From an uncultured Eubacteriales bacterium (GTDB lineage: Bacteria; Bacillota; Clostridia; Oscillospirales; Oscillospiraceae): a DNA stretch of 64,000 bases. How positions within the stretch are numbered: the stretch's first letter is position 1; every line of letters begins with the position of its first letter. Below are positions 50,080-58,016 of this stretch, in pieces. Made by a program: the position numbers and the translations under genes. The DNA lies in the NCBI GenBank assembly GCA_900319695.1, contig ONPN01000001.1, positions 1 to 64,000 on the forward strand. Direction: 5' to 3'. Under the pieces are notes generated by a model. It did no database searches. It saw only the letters and a program-made list of their open reading frames with translations, and was not told where the DNA came from.

Positions 50080-50132
50080 CATTTCCTCTCCGGCGGGAGA
50101 AATGACAGGGTAGTTTAAAAGGAGGAATACAC

Positions 50133-51560
50133 ATGACACTCAGCCAATTCATCTCCACCATCGACGACATCGCCTGGGGTCCCGTAATGCTGCTCCTGTT
50201 GGTCGGCACGGGCTTCTACCTGAGCTTCCGGATGGGCTTTCTGCAGTTCAGCCGCATCCCCTACTGGTGGAAGAACACCGCGGGCAAGCTCTTTGACAAG
50301 CACCAGGCCGGTGCGGGCGAGGTCACGCCCTTCCAGGCGCTGACCACGGCGCTGGCCGCCACGGTCGGCACCGGCAACATCGCCGGCGTCACCGGCGCCA
50401 TCTTCATCGGCGGCCCCGGCGCGGTCTTCTGGATGTGGGTCGCGGCCCTCGTCGGCATGATGACCAAGTACTCCGAGGTGCTGCTCGCCGTCAGATACCG
50501 TGAGCGCAACGCCAAGGGCGACTGGGTCGGCGGCCCGATGTACTACATCAAGAACGGCCTCGGCAAGAACTGGGCCTGGCTCGGCGGCGTGTTTGCCGCG
50601 CTGGCCGCCCTCGCCGCCTTCGGCATCGGCAACGCCACCCAGGTGCAGTCCATCGCCGACGCCGTCAACAACGCCATCGACAGCTTCACGCCCAACGCCG
50701 CCTCCACCTTCCTGTTCCTCGGCAGCGAGGTGCGCGTGAGCACCTTTGTCATCGGCTGCATCGTCGCCGTCTTTGTCGGTCTGGTCGTGCTCGGCGGCAT
50801 CAAGCGCATCGGTCAGGTCACCGAGAAGCTGGTCCCCTTCATGGCTGTTGTCTACATCGTCGCGGCTCTGGTCGTCATCTTTGCGAACATCTCCCACATC
50901 GGCAGGGTCTTCGCGCTGATCTTTGAGGGCGCCTTCAATCCCACCGCCGCCGTCGGCGGTGCCATCGGCATCACCATTATGACCAGCATGAAGAAGGGTG
51001 TCGGCCGCGGCTGCTTCTCCAACGAGGCCGGCCTTGGCTCCGCGCCCATCGCCCACGCCGCCACCTCCGAGACCGATCCCGTCAAGCAGGGTCTCTACGG
51101 CATCTTTGAGGTCTTCATGGACACCATCGTCATCTGCACCCTGACGAGTCTGACCGTCCTCTCCGCCTACTGCGCGGGCGGCATCGACATCACCTGGGGC
51201 AGCGGCGGCAACGGCTCCAACGTCGCGGCGGCCATGAGCTCCGTGCTCGGCGGCAAGTTCGGCGCGATCATCATCGCCGTCTGCCTGAGCCTCTTCGCCC
51301 TGTCCACGATCCTGAGCTGGTCCCTCTACGGCACCCGCTGCTGCGAGTACATCTTCGGCCATAAGTCCGTGCGCGTGTACCAGATCCTCTTCATCTGCTT
51401 CATCATCATCGGCGCCACCATGAGTCTGGCTGACGCCTGGAACCTGGCCGACGCCCTCAACGGCTTCATGGCCATCCCGAACCTCATCGCCCTGCTGGCC
51501 CTGTCCGGCGTGACCATCAAGCTCACGAAGGAGCACATGGCCGCAAACGCGAAGAAGTAA
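50133..51560 (+). CDS. Sodium:alanine/glycine symporter (AGCS family)
   Basis: The 475-residue protein has about 11 membrane helices. The family blocks are GTGFYLSFRMGFLQF near 25, TALAATVGTGNIAGVTGAI near 70 and GRGCFSNEAGLGSAPIAHA near 288, with WSLYGTRCCEYIFG near 395. It imports (or, in some hosts, exports) small neutral amino acids with sodium. The glycine riboswitch in its leader suggests glycine is a substrate. The ATG follows AAAAGGAGG. Confidence 0.95.
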   Translation: MTLSQFISTIDDIAWGPVMLLLLVGTGFYLSFRMGFLQFSRIPYWWKNTAGKLFDKHQAGAGEVTPFQALTTALAATVGTGNIAGVTGAIFIGGPGAVFWMWVAALVGMMTKYSEVLLAVRYRERNAKGDWVGGPMYYIKNGLGKNWAWLGGVFAALAALAAFGIGNATQVQSIADAVNNAIDSFTPNAASTFLFLGSEVRVSTFVIGCIVAVFVGLVVLGGIKRIGQVTEKLVPFMAVVYIVAALVVIFANISHIGRVFALIFEGAFNPTAAVGGAIGITIMTSMKKGVGRGCFSNEAGLGSAPIAHAATSETDPVKQGLYGIFEVFMDTIVICTLTSLTVLSAYCAGGIDITWGSGGNGSNVAAAMSSVLGGKFGAIIIAVCLSLFALSTILSWSLYGTRCCEYIFGHKSVRVYQILFICFIIIGATMSLADAWNLADALNGFMAIPNLIALLALSGVTIKLTKEHMAANAKK

Positions 51561-51579
51561 GAAAGACACCAAATAAAAA

Positions 51580-51609
51580 CGAGAGCGCTTTTCGGCGCTC
51601 TCGCTTTTT
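51580..51609. terminator. Bidirectional terminator between the transporter and hsp20
   Basis: Stem CGAGAGCGC / GCGCTCTCG with loop TTTTCG is followed by CTTTTT on the plus strand and by TTTTTATTTGG on the minus strand. The two convergent genes end on either side of it. Confidence 0.85.
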
Positions 51610-51621
51610 ATATGCTATGGT

Positions 51622-52056
51622 TTACTTGATCTCGAGTCTGCGGCTGGCGGGCACCTCGGCGGCCTTCTTGGGCAGCTTCACGGTCAGCACGCCGTCGGTA
51701 TAGGCGGCTTCGATGGCGTCCACGTTGATGCCGGAGACGTCGAAGCTCCGGGTGAAGGAGCCGTAGAAGCGCTCACGCTTGACATAGTTGTCCTTCTCTT
51801 CCTTGTTGTCGGCATTGCGGACGGCGCTGATGGTCAGGCAGTCGTTTTCAATGTCGATCTTGATGTCCTCTTTCTTGAAGCCGGGCAGCTCCGCCTCGAG
51901 CTTGAAGGCGTCGCCGGTATCCAGCACGTCGGTGCGGAAGGCGGAGACGGCGGGGGCGCCGGTGAAGAAGCGGCGGTCCATCTCGTCGAACATGCGGAAG
52001 GGGTCAAAGCTCGTCATATTGCGGGTGCGGCGGTCAAAGGGAATCAGTTCAAACAT
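51622..52056 (-). CDS. Hsp20/alpha-crystallin small heat shock protein
   Basis: The 144-residue protein has a short N-terminal arm, an alpha-crystallin domain at about 40-130 (FKLEAELPGFKKEDIKIDIE split by the strand turn, YGSFTRSFDVSG, YTDGVLTVKLPKK) and a C-terminal tail ending LEIK. It holds unfolding proteins without ATP. The CIRCE element upstream suggests HrcA control. Confidence 0.93.
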   Translation of the reverse strand: MFELIPFDRRTRNMTSFDPFRMFDEMDRRFFTGAPAVSAFRTDVLDTGDAFKLEAELPGFKKEDIKIDIENDCLTISAVRNADNKEEKDNYVKRERFYGSFTRSFDVSGINVDAIEAAYTDGVLTVKLPKKAAEVPASRRLEIK

Positions 52057-52188
52057 ATCTATACCTCCAATAATTTTAATTACTATATTAATTTCGAATC
52101 AAGTTTTCTTTCTTTCGTTTGATTCTGTATATAATATAGCTTTCAATTATTAAGAAATATAGCATATAATATGAACAGAATATGAATA

Positions 52189-52215
52189 TTAGCACTCGCA
52201 TTTTGTGAGTGCTAA
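52189..52215. promoter_or_regulatory. CIRCE element (HrcA operator)
   Basis: The perfect inverted repeat TTAGCACTC-N9-GAGTGCTAA is the full CIRCE consensus. It lies 133 bp before the hsp20 ATG, with AT-rich promoter candidates between the two, and about 10 bp before the large inverted repeat to its right. Confidence 0.93.
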
Positions 52216-52224
52216 TTGTTCGTT

Positions 52225-52380
52225 CCGGACTTGGCTCGCCCCCGCCGAAGGCGAGGGGAGAGCTGGCGCGCAGCGCCTGAGAGGGGCCGAAAACGTGCAG
52301 GGAGTCCCCCTCTCAGTCACGGCGCTTGTGGGAGACGCGCCGCGCCAGCTCCCCCCCAGGGGGGGGAGCCAAGTCTCCGG
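52225..52380. repeat. Large inverted repeat, MITE-like intergenic element
   Basis: About 156 bp fold back on themselves. CCGGA-CTTGGCTC at the left matches GAGCCAAG-TCTCCGG at the right, AGCTGGCGCG matches CGCGCCAGCT, and CTGAGAGGGG matches CCCCCTCTCAG. The pattern of an AGCTGGCGCG core with a G-rich TTGGCTC end resembles the abundant dispersed palindromic elements of gut Clostridia. No open frame or target duplication is evident. The rest of 52057-52398 is covered by the CIRCE element and AT-rich hsp20 leader. Confidence 0.75.
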
Positions 52381-52398
52381 CGGTAAGTTGTACCTGTT

Positions 52399-53529
52399 TT
52401 AATCCATATACACCCTCGCGACCCGCGGAGACAGGGCCGAGGTCAGGCCGCAGCCCTCGTTGCTGTTGATGAGGGAGGCGACGTCCTGGGAGGAGAGAAA
52501 GCCGCCCTTGCCGTCATAGCCGAAGAAGGTGACCTCGTCCCCCACCCGGCAGTCGATGCCGGTCACGTCGATCATGCACTGGTCCATACAGCAGGCGAGC
52601 AGGCCGCAGCAGCGGCCGTCCACCAGCACCGACGCGCCTACGCGGAAGAGCTCCTGGTTCAGCCCGTCGCCATAGCCGACGCCGACCGTGGCGATCACGC
52701 TGTCTTTCTTGAGCTTTACTGTCCCGCCGTAGCCTATCCTCTCCCCTGCCCTGCGAGCCTTGACATGGGTGACAAAAGCGCGCCAGCTCACGGCCTCCGT
52801 GATGGCGCTGCCGGGTCTGTCGGGCCTGTCCATGTAGAGCCGCCTGCCGCAGCGCACCGCGTCCAGATTATACTGCGGCCAGCGCTCCGACGAGGCCGAG
52901 CAGGCCATGTGCCGCATGGGGACTGGCACGCCGCCGCTCCTGAGTTTCTCCAGCGCCCCGAGAAAGGCGGTGTACTCGCGCTCGCAGATGGCGGGATAGG
53001 ACACGTCGGAGAAATGGGAAAAGACCCCGGTGACCTCGACTCTGTCGGCGCAGGCGGCGTACTCGGTGATAAAATCATCCAGCTCCCCCGCCTCCAGGCC
53101 GATGCGGTGCAGGCCCGTGTCGATCTTGATCTGCACCCTCGCCCGCCTGCCGACGCGCTCCGCCGTCTCGCAGTACGCGGTCAGAAAGCCGAGGTGCGGA
53201 CAGGCCAGCGTGAGCTCCGCCTCCGCCGCCGCCTCCATCTGGAAGGGCAGCGCCGCCCCCATGACCAGGATTTCCCGGTCGATCCCGGCCTCGCGCAGCT
53301 CAAGCCCCTCCGACACATGCGCGACCGCGACGCGCCGGATCTCCGGCAGGGCGCACAGGGTCCGCGCCACCGGCAGCAGGCCCAGCCCGTAGGCGTCGTC
53401 CTTGAGCACGGGGATGAGCTCCGTCCCCGGTTTGAGCTCCGCGAGGATCGCGCTCGCGTTGCGGCTGATCACGCCGAGGTCGATCAGCAGATAGGAGTTG
53501 TGATTGTGGATATTCATTTTCATATTCAT
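52399..53529 (-). CDS. alr: Alanine racemase
   Basis: The 376-residue PLP enzyme makes D-alanine for peptidoglycan. The PLP lysine is in VLKDDAYGLG (residue about 39, KADAYG-like). The catalytic Tyr is in GERIGYGGTVKLKKDS near 255, with VGVGYGDG after it. IKIDTGLHRIG near 133 and MDQCMIDVTG near 305 are also conserved. Several ATGs are possible. 53529 follows AAGAG, while 53517 is the next strong candidate. It is a single gene, and a glycine/alanine transporter lies nearby but is unlinked. Confidence 0.94.
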   Translation of the reverse strand: MNMKMNIHNHNSYLLIDLGVISRNASAILAELKPGTELIPVLKDDAYGLGLLPVARTLCALPEIRRVAVAHVSEGLELREAGIDREILVMGAALPFQMEAAAEAELTLACPHLGFLTAYCETAERVGRRARVQIKIDTGLHRIGLEAGELDDFITEYAACADRVEVTGVFSHFSDVSYPAICEREYTAFLGALEKLRSGGVPVPMRHMACSASSERWPQYNLDAVRCGRRLYMDRPDRPGSAITEAVSWRAFVTHVKARRAGERIGYGGTVKLKKDSVIATVGVGYGDGLNQELFRVGASVLVDGRCCGLLACCMDQCMIDVTGIDCRVGDEVTFFGYDGKGGFLSSQDVASLINSNEGCGLTSALSPRVARVYMD

Positions 53530-53739
53530 TTTTCTCTTGCGTCGGCACAAAAGCTGCCGCGCGGCTTTCTGAATGTTGGCTCATATTATAGCGTAAAAAA
53601 CTCCGCTGTGCAAGCAGGAATTACCGCATGATTGATCTCTGTCCCCTTTCCGGGCCATTTTGCTCTGCGGGCAGCGTTTCTGTTTCAAATTGCCCAAACG
53701 CCCCTTTGTTTCCGCGTTCTTTTAATGCATATTTTATGA

Positions 53740-53768
53740 TTGACTTTGAATACGCCCCGCGGTATACT
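53740..53768 (+). promoter_or_regulatory. Promoter of the amino-acid ABC operon
   Basis: TTGACT (53740-53745), a 17-bp spacer and TATACT (53763-53768) lie about 35 bp before the AAGGAG and ATG at 53809. No riboswitch was recognised in the leader. Confidence 0.75.
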
Positions 53769-53808
53769 CGTAGCATCATCATAATTTAGATGTAAGGAGA
53801 ACATACCT

Positions 53809-54618
53809 ATGAAAAAAATGATTACCATGCTGCTGGCTCTGGCCATGATTTTTGCGCTGTGCGCCTGCGGCACCTCTGCCCCGGCGGCGACCGCCGCCCC
53901 CAAGACGCTGGTGCTCGGCACCTCCGCCGACTACAAGCCCTTTGAGTTCATGTACCCCAATGAGAAGGGCGAGCTCGTCTATGGCGGCATCGACGTGGAC
54001 GTCGCCAAGTACATTGCGGAGAAGACCGGCAAGGAGCTCAAGATCGAGAACATGAGCTTTGACTACCTGCTGGCGAGCCTCCAGAAGGGCGACTTCGACA
54101 TGGTCCTCGCGGCCATGGAGGCCACCGATGAGCGCAAGAACAGCGCCGACTTCTCCGATCCCTACTACACCGACATCCCCGCCATGATCCTCATCCGCGC
54201 GGAGGACGCCGACGTCTTCACCTCCCTTGACTCCTTCGAGGGCAAGTCCGTCGGCGCGCAGACCGCCACCACCAAGGAGGACATCGTCAAGAACGACATG
54301 CCCGGCGCAAACCTCGTCTCCATCGCGGTCGTCGACGATCTGATCAACCAGCTCGTCCACAACAAGATCGACGCGGTCGTGCTCGACGGCGGCGTCGCCA
54401 CCTCCCATGCCGAGTCCAACAAGGATCTGGCTGTCGCCTCCATCTCCCTCGGCGAGGCCGAGCCCTACTGCGTGGCCGTCGCCAAGGGCGACCCGAAGGG
54501 CCTGCTGCCCGGCATCAACGCCGCCATCGCCGACATGATCAAGGAGGGCAAGGTCGACGCCTTCATCTCCGCGGCCGAGGCTCTCGACGATGTGGCGCAG
54601 GAGGTCTCCGCGGAGTAA
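53809..54618 (+). CDS. Amino-acid ABC transporter substrate-binding lipoprotein
   Basis: The 269-residue protein has a lipoprotein signal with lipobox LCAC (Cys20) and the SBP_bac_3 fold: LVLGTSADYKPFEFMYP at about 35-51, FDYLLASLQKGDFDMVLAAMEAT near 86, and RKNSADFSDPYYT after it. The Arg/Asp pair and Tyr that bind the substrate amino group are present. Polar or basic amino acids are the usual ligands. The family is hard to assign more finely. A hairpin separates it from the permease gene. Confidence 0.9.
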   Translation: MKKMITMLLALAMIFALCACGTSAPAATAAPKTLVLGTSADYKPFEFMYPNEKGELVYGGIDVDVAKYIAEKTGKELKIENMSFDYLLASLQKGDFDMVLAAMEATDERKNSADFSDPYYTDIPAMILIRAEDADVFTSLDSFEGKSVGAQTATTKEDIVKNDMPGANLVSIAVVDDLINQLVHNKIDAVVLDGGVATSHAESNKDLAVASISLGEAEPYCVAVAKGDPKGLLPGINAAIADMIKEGKVDAFISAAEALDDVAQEVSAE

Positions 54619-54645
54619 GTCTCCCGGAACTTTCAGTCTGCAAAC

Positions 54646-54681
54646 GGACATGCAAAGCCCCCCTTCGGGCTTTGCATGTCC
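54646..54681 (+). terminator. Stable hairpin between binding protein and permease genes
   Basis: GGACATGCAAAGCCC pairs with GGGCTTTGCATGTCC around a 6-base loop. No T tract follows, so it is more likely an mRNA-stabilising or partial-termination hairpin that keeps the binding protein in excess. A GACTATATAA decamer repeat follows directly. Confidence 0.6.
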
Positions 54682-54734
54682 GACTATATAATCTGACTAT
54701 ATAACAAGAAAGAGACAGAAAGGAAGCTGCCCCT

Positions 54735-55466
54735 ATGTGGTGGAGCAATCTCTTCGCGGACATGAGTCCGGCGAGCTTTTTTAACTTTTCATTTCTGCCG
54801 AAGTACGCCGTCTTCTTCAGACAGGGCATTGAGTACACGCTGCTGCTGGCGGTCTGCTCGGTGGCCCTGGCGGTGATCCCGGCGCTGGTGCTGGCCCTGA
54901 TGCGTCTGAGCAAGAGCCGCCTGGTCAGGGGCCTGTCCGGCGCGTATATCGCGGTCTTCCGCTCCACCCCGCTTCTGGTGCAGCTGTCGATCATCTACTT
55001 CGGTCTCTTCGGCATGATCCACATCCCGCGCTATTCCCTCTTCGGCTTTGTGGATCTCAGCCGTTTCATCCCCGGCGTCGTGGCCCTGGCGCTCAACTCC
55101 TCGGCCTATGTGGCGGAGATCTTCCGCGCCGGCATCCTCGCGGTGGACGCGGGCCAGATGGAGGCCGCGCGCTCCCTGGGCCTGTCCAAGTGGGACGGGA
55201 TGCAGCTTGTGGTGCTGCCCCAGGCCATCAAGAACGTCCTGCCCGCCATCGCCAACGAGATCGTCACCATGGTCAAGGAGAGCTCGATCTGCTCGGTGCT
55301 CGGCATGGCGGAGCTGATGTTCGGCGCGAAGGCCGTCGCCTCCTCGACCTACATCACCCTGGCCCCCTACACCATGGCGGCCCTGATTTACTTCTGCATC
55401 AACTACCCCGCCTCGAAGGCCATCGAGGCCATTGAAAGGAGGATGCGCCGTGGCGACAAACAATGA
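54735..55466 (+). CDS. Amino-acid ABC transporter permease
   Basis: The 243-residue protein has about five membrane helices and the HEAT/EAA loop typical of His/Glu/Gln permeases ([29 protein letters not shown] split at the loop, residues about 144-170). It forms the membrane channel with the ATPase encoded next. It has one permease gene, so it probably homodimerises. It overlaps the region of the ATPase gene start. Confidence 0.92.
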   Translation: MWWSNLFADMSPASFFNFSFLPKYAVFFRQGIEYTLLLAVCSVALAVIPALVLALMRLSKSRLVRGLSGAYIAVFRSTPLLVQLSIIYFGLFGMIHIPRYSLFGFVDLSRFIPGVVALALNSSAYVAEIFRAGILAVDAGQMEAARSLGLSKWDGMQLVVLPQAIKNVLPAIANEIVTMVKESSICSVLGMAELMFGAKAVASSTYITLAPYTMAALIYFCINYPASKAIEAIERRMRRGDKQ

Positions 55467-56193
55467 GGTCATCCGCGTGGAGCATGTGGTCAAGGAGTTT
55501 GACGGCGGCGTGCGCGCGCTGGACGACTGCTCCCTGACCGTCGGCAAGGGCGAGGTGGTCGCCATCATCGGCCCCTCCGGCTCCGGCAAGTCCACCATGC
55601 TCCGCTGCCTGAACCTTCTCGAACAGCCCACCTCCGGCAAGGTCTATGTCGACGACGTGGACATCACCGCCAAGGGCGTCGATCTGGACAAGCACCGCCG
55701 TAAGATGGGCATGGTCTTCCAGCACTTCAACCTCTTCCCCCACATGACGGTGAAGAAGAACATCACCCTCGCCCCGGTGCGCCTCAAGCTCAAGACCCAG
55801 AAGCAGGCCGACGAGCTGGCCGTGAAACTCCTGCAGCGCATCGGCCTGCCGGACAAAGCGGACGCCTACCCCGCCATGCTCTCCGGCGGCCAGAAGCAGC
55901 GCATCGCCATCATCCGCGCCCTCGCCATGGAGCCTGAGGTCATGCTCTTTGACGAGCCGACCTCCGCCCTCGACCCCGAGATGGTGGGCGAGGTGCTGGA
56001 CGTGATGAAGGAACTGGCCCGCGAGGGCATGACCATGGCGGTCGTGACGCACGAGATGGGCTTTGCCCGCGAGGTCGCCGACCGCGTGATCTTCATGGAC
56101 AGCGGCAAGATCGTCGAGGTCAATACCCCGGACGAGCTCTTCGACCATCCGCAGCACGAGAGGACAAAGCTGTTTTTGTCGAAGGTGCTTTAA
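55450..56193 (+). CDS. Amino-acid ABC transporter ATP-binding protein
   Basis: The start is a GTG, seven bases after AAAGGAGG, giving 247 residues. Walker A is [12 protein letters not shown] near 34, the signature is [11 protein letters not shown] near 139 and Walker B is [14 protein letters not shown] near 159. [23 protein letters not shown] near 190 is the typical H-loop region of the GlnQ/HisP family. It overlaps the permease gene by 17 bp. Confidence 0.95.
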   Translation: MATNNEVIRVEHVVKEFDGGVRALDDCSLTVGKGEVVAIIGPSGSGKSTMLRCLNLLEQPTSGKVYVDDVDITAKGVDLDKHRRKMGMVFQHFNLFPHMTVKKNITLAPVRLKLKTQKQADELAVKLLQRIGLPDKADAYPAMLSGGQKQRIAIIRALAMEPEVMLFDEPTSALDPEMVGEVLDVMKELAREGMTMAVVTHEMGFAREVADRVIFMDSGKIVEVNTPDELFDHPQHERTKLFLSKVL

Positions 56194-56199
56194 AACAAG

Positions 56200-56285
56200 C
56201 CGTAGGGGCCGATGCCCTCATCGGCCCGCCATTGGACGCGAATGTGCGTTTTTCGGCGGGTCGATCTGGGGATCGACCCCTACGG
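56200..56285. repeat. Palindromic intergenic repeat
   Basis: CCGTAGGGG at the left pairs with CCCCTACGG at the right, and inner hairpins are GGGGCCGAT/ATCGGCCC and GGGTCGATC/GATCGACCC. The form resembles a dispersed three-way palindromic element of gut Clostridia. It lies between convergent genes. No gene is present. Confidence 0.7.
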
Positions 56286-56296
56286 TCTTTATTATT

Positions 56297-57166
56297 TTAA
56301 CACAGCAATCCGATCGCCATGCCGCAGAGGGCGGAGAGGACGTAGCTGATGCCCACGACGGCGAGGTTTTCGCGCAGATTGCGATTCGTGCGGAAGAGGA
56401 CCAGCATACCGATGCCGGCATTCGACAGAAGCCCCGCGAAGAGCCCGCCGAGGCCGATGATGCCGGAGAGGAAGGCGCGCGTCAGGATGACCGAGACCGA
56501 GCAGTTCGGGATGAGGCCAAGCGCCGCCAGCAGTAGCGCGCCCAGCACCGGCCTTGCCAGCACCGTGCCGCTGAGCTGTTCCGGGGAGACGTTCGCGAGA
56601 ATGAGGTTCAGGACAAAGGTCACGGCGATGAGCATGCCCGCGATCTTGACCGTGTGGACGAAGGCCGCGTGCAGGGCGCTCCCCTCTTCCTCCTCGCACT
56701 CGCAGTGCTCGCGCTCGCAGAAGGAGTGAATGTCCTTGCGGGAGAAAAAGCGCCGGGCCAGAAGGTCGGCCAGATAGCCGAGCACCACGCCGAGGCCCGC
56801 CTTGGCGGCCACGATTTTGAAGATGCTCCCGAGGCCGACGCCGCCCGCCTCCGTCACGGAGGAGAGCATCACGGGCAGCATCTCGTCCGAGGTGGCGAAG
56901 AACACCGCCAGCATCGTGCCCACGGTGATGGAGCCGGTGGAGAACAGCGTCGCCGCCGCGCCGGAGATGCCGCACTGGGGCACCACGCCGAGCAGGCCGC
57001 CGATCAGCGGCCCCGCCTTGGCGGAATAGGCGTGGAGGACGGACTCGTCCAGGCGCTTGCTTCGCTCCAGAAGCTCCATGAGCAGGTAGGCGACAAATAA
57101 AATCGGGATGCTGAGCGCCCCGTCCTTCAGGGCGTCCAGCGCACAGTCGAGAATCAGATCAAGCAA
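56297..57166 (-). CDS. Putative heavy-metal/arsenic efflux permease (ArsP_2 type)
   Basis: The 289-residue protein has about eight to ten membrane helices and a Cys/His/Glu-rich cytoplasmic loop (SFCEREHCECEEEEGSAL) near 150. The blocks GVVPQCGISGAAATLFSTG and LIPNCSVSVILTRAFLSG are inverted-repeat-like, each with a Cys in the membrane. This fits the 10TM heavy-metal exporter family PF11449. It starts at TTG, nine bases after GGAG. The metal is not known. A promoter and a 12-bp tandem repeat precede it. Confidence 0.78.
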   Translation of the reverse strand: MLDLILDCALDALKDGALSIPILFVAYLLMELLERSKRLDESVLHAYSAKAGPLIGGLLGVVPQCGISGAAATLFSTGSITVGTMLAVFFATSDEMLPVMLSSVTEAGGVGLGSIFKIVAAKAGLGVVLGYLADLLARRFFSRKDIHSFCEREHCECEEEEGSALHAAFVHTVKIAGMLIAVTFVLNLILANVSPEQLSGTVLARPVLGALLLAALGLIPNCSVSVILTRAFLSGIIGLGGLFAGLLSNAGIGMLVLFRTNRNLRENLAVVGISYVLSALCGMAIGLLC

Positions 57167-57220
57167 GGCAAAAAACTCCAGTCTGTAAATGTATCTGTAA
57201 ATGTATAGGAAACGCCTGCT

Positions 57221-57249
57221 ATCTTAACCGCGCTCCTCTGCTTTGTCAA
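57221..57249 (-). promoter_or_regulatory. Promoter of the efflux permease gene
   Basis: Consensus TTGACA (57249-57244), a 17-bp spacer and TAAGAT (57226-57221) lie on the minus strand. Between it and the start codon is a perfect 12-bp tandem repeat, TCTGTAAATGTA, at 57182-57193 and 57194-57205. Confidence 0.65.
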
Positions 57250-57259
57250 GGGAAATCCC

Positions 57260-57288
57260 TTTCCACACGCGCAAATCCGTGCTATACT
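57260..57288 (+). promoter_or_regulatory. Weak promoter of the LOG family gene
   Basis: TATACT (57283-57288) is a good -10 box. The -35 box TTTCCA (57260-57265, 17 bp away) is poor. The ATG is at 57317. Confidence 0.4.
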
Positions 57289-57316
57289 GTCTGTACTTCA
57301 TTCCGGAGGTTCGTTT

Positions 57317-57898
57317 ATGAACATCTGCATTTTCGGCGCGTCCTCCGACCGGATAGACCCGGCGTACTTTGACGCGGCGTATGAGCTCGGCGTTCTGATC
57401 GCCCGCGGCGGGCACCGCCTTGTCTTCGGCGGCGGAAGCGAGGGCCTTATGGGCGCCTGCGCCAGGGGCGTACTCTCCGGGGGCGGACGACCCCTCGGCG
57501 TCGCGCCGCGCTTTTTTGACGAGCCCGGCATCCTGATGAAGGACGCCTGCGACTTTGTTTTCACCGACACCATGGCCGAGCGCAAAACCCGCTTGGAGGA
57601 CGAGGCCGACGCCTTCATCGCCCTGCCCGGCGGGATCGGCACCTTTGAGGAATTCATGGAGGTGCTGACCCTGCGCCAGCTCGGGCGGCATTACAAGCCC
57701 ATTGCCCTGCTCAACACCCTCGGCTACTTTGACGCGCTGGAGACCATGCTCCGGGAGGCGTCGGAAAAGGGCTTTATGAGCGCGCGGGTACACCGCTGCT
57801 ATGCCCTCTGCCCCGATCCCGCGGCGGCGCTTTCGCATGTGACGCGCCCCAATGATGCCCCGGACGCGGCGTCCGGCCTCTCGCTCTACAGCCGATAG
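57317..57898 (+). CDS. LOG family protein (nucleoside monophosphate phosphoribohydrolase)
   Basis: The 193-residue Rossmann-fold protein has the family motif PGGIGTFEEF at about 97-106, preceded by the conserved Arg-Lys in AERKTRLEDEADAFIALPGG. FGGGSEGLMGA near 36 is also typical. Homologues called LOG or TIGR00730 split nucleoside 5'-monophosphates into base and ribose 5-phosphate. The bacterial role is usually unclear. A good terminator follows. Confidence 0.9.
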   Translation: MNICIFGASSDRIDPAYFDAAYELGVLIARGGHRLVFGGGSEGLMGACARGVLSGGGRPLGVAPRFFDEPGILMKDACDFVFTDTMAERKTRLEDEADAFIALPGGIGTFEEFMEVLTLRQLGRHYKPIALLNTLGYFDALETMLREASEKGFMSARVHRCYALCPDPAAALSHVTRPNDAPDAASGLSLYSR

Positions 57899-57908
57899 TC
57901 TGTTTTTG

Positions 57909-57940
57909 CCCTCATTTTCCGCGGAAAATGAGGGTTTTTT
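57909..57940 (+). terminator. Rho-independent terminator
   Basis: A perfect 12-bp stem CCCTCATTTTCC / GGAAAATGAGGG with loop GC is followed by TTTTTT. It lies about 10 bp after the LOG gene. Confidence 0.9.
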
Positions 57941-58016
57941 CTTGCCTCGCACTTGCAATGACTTCAAGTTTTTGTTAATATTAGTTATTAATAAAAAATG
58001 AAAAGTAGAAGTGCAT

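Noticed and set aside
50115-51572. A 485-codon open frame antisense to the AGCS transporter
   Set aside because: It is the complement of a clear membrane transporter and has no hydrophobic or domain pattern of its own.
52225-52380. Insertion sequence at the large inverted repeat
   Set aside because: No transposase frame and no clear target duplication are present. It is kept as a MITE-like palindrome only.
52205-52402. Short open frame to the right of CIRCE
   Set aside because: It lies wholly inside the inverted repeat and has no ribosome binding site.
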